From contig PWTK01000022.1 of the NCBI GenBank assembly GCA_003563895.1, positions 1-39,314 of the forward strand: a DNA stretch of 39,314 bases. The letters run 5' to 3'. This DNA is from Syntrophomonadaceae bacterium. Lineage in GTDB: Bacteria > Bacillota > Dethiobacteria > DTU022 > UBA8154. Both the position numbers and the translations under genes were made by a program. Numbering within the stretch: position 1 is the first letter of the stretch; every line of letters starts with the position of its first letter. The notes beneath the pieces were generated by a model that was not told the DNA's origin, ran no database searches, and saw only the letters and a program-made list of their open reading frames with translations. Below are positions 32,868 through 39,314 of this stretch, piece after piece.

Positions 32868-34097
32868 TTACGGTGCCTTTACAACCAGGCAGGCGTTGGT
32901 GCCGCCAAAACCGAAGGAATTGGACATGGCCACCTTGACTTCCCGGCTTCTTGCCTCATTCGGCACGTAGTCCAAGTCGCACTCCGGATCGGGCTTCTCG
33001 TAGTTGATGGTAGGCGTGATGATGCTGTTTTTGATGGAAAGCAGCGTCGCCACCAGCTCAACCCCGGCGGCGGCCCCTAAAAGGTGGCCGATCATGGACT
33101 TGGTTGAACTGACGGCCAGTTTGTAGGCGTGCTCTTTAAACAGCCTTTTAATGGCCAGGGTCTCAATGCGGTCGTTGTATTCTGTTGAGGTACCGTGGGC
33201 ATTTATGTAATCCACGTCCTCAGAGGAAAGCCCGGAGTCAAGAAGCGCTCGCTGCATGCAGAGGTACGCGCCCTGCCCGTCGGGATCCGGTGCGGTGATG
33301 TGATAACCGTCTCCCGACATCCCGTAACCGACAACTTCGGCATATATGGAAGCCCCTCTTGCCTCGGCATGTTCCAGGGTTTCCAGGATCAACACCCCTG
33401 CCCCTTCTCCCATCACAAAACCATCGCGATCGAGGTCAAAGGGCCTGGACGCCCTTTCCGGCTCATCATTGCGGGTAGATAACGCCCTTGCCGCACAAAA
33501 TCCGGCAAAAGCGATAGACGTAACAGGAGCTTCAGCCCCGCCGGCAATCATGATGTCCGCTTCATTCCGCTGCAAAATGCGGAAGGCTTCTCCTATGGAA
33601 TGCGCTCCGCTGGCACAGGCGGTCACGTGCGCTGAGTTGGGGCCTTTCAAGCCGTGGGTGATGGAAATGTAGCCGGAAGCCATGTTGGCTATAAGCATCG
33701 GTACAAGATAAGGGCTTACTCGTCTCGGTCCCTTGGCCAGCAAGATCTTGAACTGCTTTTCAATGGTATCGAGCCCGCCGATGCCCGATCCGACGATAAC
33801 ACCAATTCTTTCCCGGTCTTCGCGTTCCAGGTTTAATTCGGCGTCCTGTATGGCCATCTCAGCAGCCGCCTGCGCAAAATGTGTAAAACGGTCCATCTTT
33901 TTAACATCGCGCTTTTCCATATAATCCTGGGGCTCGAAATCGTTTACCACCGCGGCAATATGGGTCGGGAACTCCTTCAGGTGTTCAATTGATCTGGTAC
34001 CGCTTTTTCCTCCAATCAAACTTTTCCAGTACTCTTCGTTCCCCACGCCGATGGGTGTTACTGAGCCGACTCCTGTTACGACTACTCTGTTTAACAC
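32868..34097 (-). CDS. fabF: 3-oxoacyl-ACP synthase II
   Basis: Condensing enzyme elongating acyl-ACP with malonyl-ACP. 409 residues. The catalytic Cys is in TACASGAHSIG (about 163), His in NAHGTSTEYND (about 300) and His in KSMIGHLLGAAAGVE (about 337); the thiolase fold is complete. GTG start with AGGTGA upstream. Between acpP and rnc, with a hairpin in the gap after acpP. Confidence 0.97.
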   Translation of the reverse strand: MLNRVVVTGVGSVTPIGVGNEEYWKSLIGGKSGTRSIEHLKEFPTHIAAVVNDFEPQDYMEKRDVKKMDRFTHFAQAAAEMAIQDAELNLEREDRERIGVIVGSGIGGLDTIEKQFKILLAKGPRRVSPYLVPMLIANMASGYISITHGLKGPNSAHVTACASGAHSIGEAFRILQRNEADIMIAGGAEAPVTSIAFAGFCAARALSTRNDEPERASRPFDLDRDGFVMGEGAGVLILETLEHAEARGASIYAEVVGYGMSGDGYHITAPDPDGQGAYLCMQRALLDSGLSSEDVDYINAHGTSTEYNDRIETLAIKRLFKEHAYKLAVSSTKSMIGHLLGAAAGVELVATLLSIKNSIITPTINYEKPDPECDLDYVPNEARSREVKVAMSNSFGFGGTNACLVVKAP

Positions 34098-34147
34098 TCA
34101 TTTCACCTCACCTGATTGCACAGTTCATCTATATGACCTTCTTAAGA

Positions 34148-34180
34148 GCCCTGCAACAAAGCGAGCAGGGCCCCTTTTTT
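34148..34180 (+). terminator. terminator-like hairpin between acpP and fabF, plus orientation
   Basis: Stem GCCCTGC (34148-34154)/GCAGGGC (34165-34171) followed on the plus strand by CCCTTTTTT. The T-run is on the plus strand, although both neighbouring genes run the other way; on the minus strand the tail is only TCTTAAG. It may stop antisense transcription or moderate the acpP/fabF ratio as an RNA hairpin. Confidence 0.45.
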
Positions 34181-34182
34181 GG

Positions 34183-34413
34183 CTAAGATATTTGCTTCTC
34201 TATGTAATTAATGATATCGCCTACGGTCTTAATTTGTTCCACCTCTTCATCAGCGATTTCCAGGTTAAATTCTTCTTCCAGGGCCATGACCAGCTCCACT
34301 ACATCCAGTGAATCTGCGTCAATATCCTCGAAAGTAGTCTCAAGGGTGATTTTCTCTTCTTCCACGTCAAGCTGCTCCGAAATTAATGACTTGACCTTTT
34401 CAAAAATCTCCAC
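34183..34413 (-). CDS. acpP: acyl carrier protein
   Basis: 76-residue acidic ACP. Phosphopantetheine attaches to Ser in [18 protein letters not shown] (about residue 36). Four-helix bundle with the N-terminal [20 protein letters not shown] and the C-terminal [15 protein letters not shown] start after GGGAGGTGA. Between fabG and fabF. The pantetheine arm comes from the same pantothenate route encoded by panGBCD at the other end of the window. Confidence 0.97.
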   Translation of the reverse strand: MEIFEKVKSLISEQLDVEEEKITLETTFEDIDADSLDVVELVMALEEEFNLEIADEEVEQIKTVGDIINYIEKQIS

Positions 34414-34470
34414 GCCTACTTCACCTCCCTCCAGTTATTACAGCTGGTCTTGAATGTTTGATACGTGCGG

Positions 34471-35214
34471 CTAGAGTGCAAGCCCACCGTCTATGCAGAT
34501 TACTGTTCCGGTAATGTATTCGGCGCCTTGCGCCAAAAACAACACAACTTCAGCCACCTCTTCCGGTTTGCCGAATCGCTCCTGGGCGATGGAAGCGATT
34601 GCTTTCTCCTTCAGCTCATGCGGCATCTCCCGGGTCATTTCCGTTTCAATAAAACCGGGGGCAATGGCATTCACCGTAATATCTCGTTTTCCGACTTCCC
34701 TGGCGAGAGACTTTGTGAAAGCAATCACACCGGCTTTCGCTGCAGCATAGTTGCACTGGCCGCTGTTTCCCACCAGCCCGGCAATGGAGGCCATGTTGAT
34801 AATGCGGCCGCCGCTTTTTTGTTTCAGGAGGGGTTTCAACGCGGCCTTGCAGCAGTTGTAGGTTCCCTTTAAGTTTGTATCAACAACACTGTCCCAGTCC
34901 TCTTCTTTCATCCGGGCCAGGATGTTGTCCTTGCGAATGCCTGCATTATTGACTAGTATATCAATTCTACCGAAATGATCAAGTACAGCTTTTATCATCT
35001 TCTCACATTCTTCAAAGGACGTCACATCCGCCTGGAACAGGTGTCCTTTTCCCCCTGAAGACTCGATTTCCTGCACCACTTCCCGGGCCGCTTCGTGCTG
35101 TGAAGCATAATTGACCGCCACCGCTGCCCCGGTCTTTGCCAGGGCCAGTGATATTTCACGTCCCAGCCCCCTTGATCCACCTGTTACCAGGGCCACTTTT
35201 CCCTCTAAGCTCAC
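34471..35214 (-). CDS. fabG: 3-oxoacyl-ACP reductase
   Basis: 247-residue SDR reducing 3-oxoacyl-ACP with NADPH. TGGSRGLG (about 11-18), NNAGI, catalytic Ser in MASIAGLVGN, Tyr-x-x-x-Lys in YAAAKAG, and PGFIETEMT. GTG start 3 bp after the fabD stop with GGAGGGATAGAAG upstream. Context fixes it as FabG rather than another SDR. Confidence 0.96.
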   Translation of the reverse strand: MSLEGKVALVTGGSRGLGREISLALAKTGAAVAVNYASQHEAAREVVQEIESSGGKGHLFQADVTSFEECEKMIKAVLDHFGRIDILVNNAGIRKDNILARMKEEDWDSVVDTNLKGTYNCCKAALKPLLKQKSGGRIINMASIAGLVGNSGQCNYAAAKAGVIAFTKSLAREVGKRDITVNAIAPGFIETEMTREMPHELKEKAIASIAQERFGKPEEVAEVVLFLAQGAEYITGTVICIDGGLAL

Positions 35215-35217
35215 CTT

Positions 35218-36153
35218 CTATCCCTCCTCCAGGTGCCGTAAAAACCGTTCGTGGGTTTCCAGGTCTTCGACGTGTAACGCCTGAACGTTCTTGTCAATTT
35301 TCTTCATGAAGGCGGTCAACGTCCTGCCAGGACCCACTTCAACAAAGAAATCAATGCCATCTTTCAACAAAAGCCTCATGGAATCCTCCCATAAAACAGG
35401 ATGGGAAACCTGTTTGACCAGGGATAATTTAATTTCGGAGGGGTCACTCAGGTATTGCCCGCTGGCATTTGCCACGAATGGCACCTCCGGACGATTAAGC
35501 GTTATTTCTTCAAGCACAGCAGCCATTTTATCCTCCACAGGTTTCTGCAGCCGGCAGTGGAACGGTGCACTCACAGAGAGCATGACCGCCCTGGCTCCCT
35601 TTTCCCTGCTCAGACGGCAAACCTCCTCCAGGGCCTCCCTGTGCCCGGCAACCACCACCTGGCGCGGGCAGTTGTAGTTTGCCGGTTCTGCACAGCCATG
35701 GGCCTGGCTCTGGCGGCAAAGCTTCAACACCTCCTCGTGTTCAAGCCCCAGGACGGCCGCCATCCCCCCTTGGCCAAGGGGAACCGCTTCCTGCATGTAC
35801 TTTGCCCTTTTCTGAACAACCGGCAGCGCATCACTGTATTCCATCGCCCCGGCGCATACCAGGGCGCTGTATTCACCAAGGCTCAATCCGGCAACCGCCG
35901 CCGGCCTGATGCCATTATTTTCTAGAACTTTCAAGGTGGCTATGGTGGCAGCCAGGATGGCCGGCTGCGTTCGTTCCGTTTTGCGCAGCTCTTCCTCCCG
36001 GCCCTCAAAAATGATCTCGCTCAACCTGTAACCCAGCCGCTCGTCAGCTTCTTCGAAAACTTGCCGTGCTTCGGGATAGTGTTCGGCAAAATCCCTGCCC
36101 ATCCCGACATACTGGGCTCCCTGGCCTGGAAAAAGAAATGCAATTTTTGTCAA
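35218..36153 (-). CDS. fabD: malonyl-CoA:ACP transacylase
   Basis: FabD loads malonyl groups from CoA onto ACP. 311 residues. The oxyanion motif FPGQGAQYVGMG is at the N-terminus, the nucleophile in GLSLGEYSAL (about 87-96), the catalytic His in SAPFHCRLQ and the adenine-side GPGRTLT near the end. TTG start with GGAGGGTGG 6 nt upstream. Lies between fabH and fabG. Confidence 0.97.
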   Translation of the reverse strand: MTKIAFLFPGQGAQYVGMGRDFAEHYPEARQVFEEADERLGYRLSEIIFEGREEELRKTERTQPAILAATIATLKVLENNGIRPAAVAGLSLGEYSALVCAGAMEYSDALPVVQKRAKYMQEAVPLGQGGMAAVLGLEHEEVLKLCRQSQAHGCAEPANYNCPRQVVVAGHREALEEVCRLSREKGARAVMLSVSAPFHCRLQKPVEDKMAAVLEEITLNRPEVPFVANASGQYLSDPSEIKLSLVKQVSHPVLWEDSMRLLLKDGIDFFVEVGPGRTLTAFMKKIDKNVQALHVEDLETHERFLRHLEEG

Positions 36154-36176
36154 CGATATCCACCCTCCTCCAGCCG

Positions 36177-37181
36177 TTAACCGTACCAGTGCAAAATGGA
36201 GGCGCCCCAGGTAAGACCGGCTCCAAATGCCACCAGGCCTACCAGGTCTCCAGGTTTAAACTTTCCTTCCTCCACAGCTTCATCCAGGGCAACCGGCACC
36301 GAAGCTGATGACATATTGCCGTAGCGGTCAATATTCACCAGCACCTGTTCCATGCTCAGACCCAATTTTTTGCAGGCGGATTCAATAATGCGAATGTTGG
36401 CCTGGTGCGGCACCAGGAAGTCCAGATCGGCCGGCTTCTTCCCGCACATGTCAAGCACCTTCAATGTTGATTCGGCCATAACCTTTACGGCAAACTTAAA
36501 AATTTCGGGACCGTTCATTTTAACGTAGTGCATCCTGTTCTCCACGGTCAAATGGTTGGCAGGTGCGCTGGTGCCGCCGGCTGGAATGTAGAGGAGGCCG
36601 GCCTGGTTGCCATCGGAAAACATTTTTGAGGCCAGTACTCCCCGCTCTTTTTCCACGGGCTGGATGACCACGGCTCCTGCCCCGTCACCAAAAAGCACAC
36701 AGGTATTCCGATCCTGCCAGTCGATAACGGGGGTAAGGGTGTCAACCCCTACCAGGAGGATATTCCTGGCGGCACCCGTCCTGATAAACTGGTCGGCCAC
36801 GTGAAGACCATACAAAAATCCTGTACAGCCTGCCACGACGTCGAACACGGCAGCATTGCTTGCGCCCAGGTGAGCCTGCACAAGGCAGGAAGTGGATGGT
36901 AGAGGTTGGTCCGGTGTCACCGTAGCCACGATCAGGAGATCAACTTCTTCGGGTTTTACACCGGCTCGCTCCAGGGCAATTTGAGAAGCAGCGGTCGACA
37001 GGGACGAGTTGGTTTCCTCCCTGATCATCATTCTTCTTTCTTTGACCCCTGTGCGGCTGCTTATCCACTCATCACTGGTCTCCACGATCTCTTCCAGGTC
37101 AAAATTGGTTATCTTCCCCACGGGAAGAGCTCTTCCTGTAGAAATAATTCCCGCTACCTTGCCCGAAGACAATGACAACAC
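36177..37181 (-). CDS. fabH: 3-oxoacyl-ACP synthase III
   Basis: Initiates fatty acid synthesis from an acyl-CoA (branched or straight) and malonyl-ACP. 334 residues. Catalytic Cys in VVAGCTGFLYGL (about 121), His in LVPHQANIRII (about 262) and Asn in YGNMSSASVPVAL (about 292). Start GTG at 37181 or TTG at 37178; the ribosome-binding site GAGAGG fits the second better. 8 bp from plsX. Confidence 0.97.
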   Translation of the reverse strand: MLSLSSGKVAGIISTGRALPVGKITNFDLEEIVETSDEWISSRTGVKERRMMIREETNSSLSTAASQIALERAGVKPEEVDLLIVATVTPDQPLPSTSCLVQAHLGASNAAVFDVVAGCTGFLYGLHVADQFIRTGAARNILLVGVDTLTPVIDWQDRNTCVLFGDGAGAVVIQPVEKERGVLASKMFSDGNQAGLLYIPAGGTSAPANHLTVENRMHYVKMNGPEIFKFAVKVMAESTLKVLDMCGKKPADLDFLVPHQANIRIIESACKKLGLSMEQVLVNIDRYGNMSSASVPVALDEAVEEGKFKPGDLVGLVAFGAGLTWGASILHWYG

Positions 37182-37189
37182 ATCCTCTC

Positions 37190-38191
37190 TTACGCGTTCA
37201 TCCTCAAAGCATGTTCGATTTTTTCATTGGTGCGGTTGTGCACGATTGGATAGGCCTGATTGGTCAGCGCGTGCATGATCGCTTTGCTTTGAGAGGCGCC
37301 GTGGCACTTAATGCAAGCGCCCTTTACCCCGATCAGCAACGCTCCTCCGTATTCCGACTCGTCCAGGCTGGCGCGAGCCCTGCGAAACACGGAGTAGAGC
37401 ATGGTTGAAGCGAGGCGGGCTTTGAAATCCTTCTGAATCTCTTCTTTCAAAAACGCAAAAAGGTCTCTGGAAACACCCTCAATCGTTTTAAGCAGGACAT
37501 TTCCAACAAAACCATCACAGACCAGCACATCGGTTACGTTTTGAAATATTTCCTTGGCTTCTATGTTGCCCATAAACTGATCTAAGTTATCCTTAATCAT
37601 CTGATAAGAGGTTCTTGCACAGTGGTTTCCCTTATTTTCCTCACTGCCGACATTTAGCAGTGCCACGCGAGGCAATTCTTTTCCCATGACTTCCCTGGCG
37701 TATATCTGCCCCATGAGGGCGTATTGAAACATGTGCTCAGGCCTGGCATCCATGTTCGCCCCCACATCAAGAACAGCCATGCCCTCTCCTTCAAAAGTGG
37801 GAAAAACCGATAGCAGGGCCGGCCGCTTGATCCCACTGATGCGGCCCAGGAAAAGAAGTCCTCCGGCCATCAGCGCCCCGGTGTTCCCTGCACTTAACAC
37901 CGCATCTGCTTCCCCCTGGCGGACCAATTGCATCGCCATGACCATGGAAGCGCCCTTTTTGCGCCGTATAGCAAGGCCCGGGTCTTCCTCATTTCCGATC
38001 ACTTCATCTGCGTGGACAACTTTAACCCTCGGGGAGTTTCCTTGTCGGCCCAGGGTTTCTTGAATGGTTTCTTCATTGCCGACCAGCAATATTTCAAGAT
38101 CTTCTTTTCTTTCCAGAGCAGCCAGTACTCCTTTAACAATCTCGGCGGGAGCATGATCTCCTCCCATGGCATCTACAGCTACGCGTACCAT
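37190..38191 (-). CDS. plsX: phosphate acyltransferase
   Basis: PlsX converts acyl-ACP to acyl-phosphate, the donor for PlsY in phosphatidic acid synthesis. 333 residues. N-terminal VAVDAMGGDHAPAEIVKG, SAGNTGALMAGG, DVGANMDARPEHM, NVGSEENKGN, VCDGFVGNVLLKTIEG and GVKGACIKCHGAS are all family hallmarks. ATG after GGAGATGGGGAG. No fapR regulator gene precedes it as in Bacillus; instead a palindromic hairpin lies between rpmF and plsX. Confidence 0.98.
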   Translation of the reverse strand: MVRVAVDAMGGDHAPAEIVKGVLAALERKEDLEILLVGNEETIQETLGRQGNSPRVKVVHADEVIGNEEDPGLAIRRKKGASMVMAMQLVRQGEADAVLSAGNTGALMAGGLLFLGRISGIKRPALLSVFPTFEGEGMAVLDVGANMDARPEHMFQYALMGQIYAREVMGKELPRVALLNVGSEENKGNHCARTSYQMIKDNLDQFMGNIEAKEIFQNVTDVLVCDGFVGNVLLKTIEGVSRDLFAFLKEEIQKDFKARLASTMLYSVFRRARASLDESEYGGALLIGVKGACIKCHGASQSKAIMHALTNQAYPIVHNRTNEKIEHALRMNA

Positions 38192-38247
38192 AACTCCCCA
38201 TCTCCTCTGACTACAGGAGTAAAAACTTGGAATAAAAACAAATTCCC

Positions 38248-38267
38248 GGGTTAACTGAAGTTAACCC
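38248..38267 (-). promoter_or_regulatory. palindromic hairpin between rpmF and plsX
   Basis: GGGTTAAC (38248-38255) and GTTAACCC (38260-38267) form an 8-bp perfect stem with a 4-nt loop. On the minus strand it is followed after a short gap by TTTGTTTTTATT, so it could be a partial terminator ending the yceD-rpmF message; as a palindrome it could equally be an operator. It does not resemble the FapR box. Confidence 0.5.
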
Positions 38268-38287
38268 AGGCCGAAACGCAAAAAAAT

Positions 38288-38458
38288 TTACTTGGTCACT
38301 TCTTTTCCTTTATAATACCCGCAGTGGCGGCATATGCGATGAGGAAGCTTCGCTTCATGACACTGGGGACATTCCACTAACCCTGGAACCGTAAGTTTCA
38401 CGTGTGATCTGCGTTTATTTTTTCGCATTTTTGAAGTTCTTTTCTTGGGTACGGCCAC
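38288..38458 (-). CDS. rpmF: 50S ribosomal protein L32
   Basis: 56 residues: [20 protein letters not shown], then a four-Cys zinc ribbon with Cys30 and Cys33 (VECPQC), Cys43 and Cys46 (ICRHCG), so the zinc-binding C+ form. GTG start at 38458 with GGAGGTG 8 nt upstream. It follows yceD by 136 bp, the standard bacterial pairing, and precedes plsX. Confidence 0.97.
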   Translation of the reverse strand: MAVPKKRTSKMRKNKRRSHVKLTVPGLVECPQCHEAKLPHRICRHCGYYKGKEVTK

Positions 38459-38594
38459 CTTTTCCACACCTCCTTCATCGGATGAACGAAAACCGGCCGG
38501 TCTTCATGCCTTTTCGTCGCAGAAATAATGCCCTGCTAAAAACAGGTTGCCCTCAAAGCTGCTGCCGGCGATCATTATTTCTTCTAAATCCCGG

Positions 38595-39119
38595 CTATCT
38601 AATTTTCTGCAACTGGGCCCAGCGGGGATCGATTACTGCTTCATCACAACTGCAGGACACCTTGTTCTTGTTTTTCCCGCAAACCGTGCAGAGGCCCCGA
38701 CAATCCTCCCGGCAAAGAATCTTCAAGGGCTCAGACATGATAAAAGACTGCCTCAGGTATTCACTGAGCTCCAGCATTTCCCCGCTAAAAACGAACTGGT
38801 CCTCGTCTTCTCCGGGAACTGCAACATAGTCTTGCGGCTCTCCAGACTCTCCAAGATGCCTGAACTCTTCATAGATATTCGACTCCAGGCCAAATGTAAC
38901 CGGGTCCAGGCAGCGACTGCAGTCACCTTCCAGCGAGACTTTCCATGAACCTTTCACGATGGCCCGGGAACGGATATAGGCCGCTTCCAGGCAAACGTCC
39001 ATCAGGGCATTCCCGTTACGCGGACTGTAGAGACCAATATGATTCAACTCCGCTTGAAAACAATAAAGCTTAAAAGCCCCTCCCGCTTTTTTTAAATCGG
39101 ACAGGTGAATCCTCGTCAT
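38595..39119 (-). CDS. yceD: YceD/DUF177 protein
   Basis: 174 residues from the ATG at 39119 (GGGGTGG 5 nt upstream; the frame also opens at GTG 39128). DUF177 hallmarks: SLEGDCSRCLDPV with a CxxC, the acidic middle, and the second Cys cluster CREDCRGLCTVCGKNKN. The family is linked to 23S rRNA and is nearly always encoded directly before rpmF, as here. A consensus promoter lies 29 nt upstream. Confidence 0.94.
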   Translation of the reverse strand: MTRIHLSDLKKAGGAFKLYCFQAELNHIGLYSPRNGNALMDVCLEAAYIRSRAIVKGSWKVSLEGDCSRCLDPVTFGLESNIYEEFRHLGESGEPQDYVAVPGEDEDQFVFSGEMLELSEYLRQSFIMSEPLKILCREDCRGLCTVCGKNKNKVSCSCDEAVIDPRWAQLQKIR

Positions 39120-39147
39120 ACACACCACCCCATTAAAACTATGCCTA

Positions 39148-39177
39148 ATTATATATGAGGGAAATCTTTCTTGTCAA
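39148..39177 (-). promoter_or_regulatory. strong sigma-A promoter of yceD-rpmF
   Basis: Minus strand TTGACA (39172-39177), 18-nt spacer and TATAAT (39148-39153), both perfect consensus boxes. It probably also feeds the fatty acid genes beyond rpmF by readthrough. Confidence 0.85.
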
Positions 39178-39195
39178 GAATTCCGGGCAGCAGCC

Positions 39196-39307
39196 AGGGC
39201 TGACGCATGAAAAATGCTTCAAACCCTTTATATTTCAAAACTTTGTTAGAAAAATGGCGCGAAAAGTTGTTTGGCTGCAATCCCTGTAAGCCTTGATATG
39301 CCTGTAT
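39196..39307 (+). repeat. 112-bp dispersed repeat, right copy
   Basis: Same sequence and orientation as 112-223 with one difference (a at 39298). It lies at the contig's right end, upstream of the yceD promoter; only 7 further bases follow, and they differ from those after the left copy. Confidence 0.9.
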
Positions 39308-39314
39308 TTTAAAA

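Noticed and set aside
1-39314. Circular plasmid or replicon closed by the end repeats
   Set aside because: The two copies have different flanks on both sides and the genes are chromosomal housekeeping genes.

Overview
The window reads as a chromosomal contig from a spore-forming, low-GC-lineage Firmicute of the Clostridia type, perhaps Peptococcaceae or Syntrophomonadales-like. This is inferred from the gene order rpmF-plsX-fabHDG-acpP-fabF-rnc-smc-ftsY-ylxM-ffh-rpsP-khpA-rimM-trmD-rplS-lepB-rbgA-rnhB-yraN, from spoVS, from GTG/TTG starts with strong GGAGG sites, and from many M42 peptidases. Base composition is near-balanced. Almost every gene is on the minus strand, so transcription runs from high to low coordinates. 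The exceptions are a UvrD-like helicase (13825-15807) and a small helical protein (19069-19677). A 112-bp repeat lies in the same orientation at both ends (112-223 and 39196-39307), as expected if assembly stopped at a dispersed repeat.

Right part (19664-39119): the housekeeping block. A consensus promoter at 39148-39177 drives yceD (DUF177) and rpmF, followed by phospholipid/fatty acid synthesis (plsX, fabH, fabD, fabG, acpP, fabF), RNase III, the spore-stage gene spoVS, SMC, the SRP pair FtsY/Ffh with YlxM, then S16, KhpA, RimM, TrmD, L19, signal peptidase I, the ribosome-assembly GTPase RbgA, RNase HII and YraN. Two proteins here have changed active-site signatures: the RbgA His9 position is Met, and the RNase HII GRG motif is GYG. 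A structured 138-bp inverted-repeat element lies between ffh and rpsP.

Middle (13272-19677): an SLOG-fold protein, the divergent helicase, a group II intron 3' remnant (domains V and VI) between helicase and comM, ComM/YifB, an SDR and a PhoU-like helical protein.

Left part (318-13243): metabolic operons. An MBL hydrolase, a two-subunit CoA-transferase, an ADP-ribosylglycohydrolase and citramalate synthase (isoleucine route) form one run. A MetE-like zinc methyltransferase with three tandem M42 aminopeptidases forms a second. A complete pantothenate operon (DUF2520 reductase, panB, panC, panD) forms a third.

The most notable signal is in the CoA-transferase alpha subunit: a single in-frame UGA (12078-12080) interrupts an otherwise intact gene and is followed at the right distance by a SECIS-like hairpin. 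It may be an undescribed selenoprotein, a leaky-stop gene or a fresh pseudogene. No tRNA, rRNA or CRISPR array was found.
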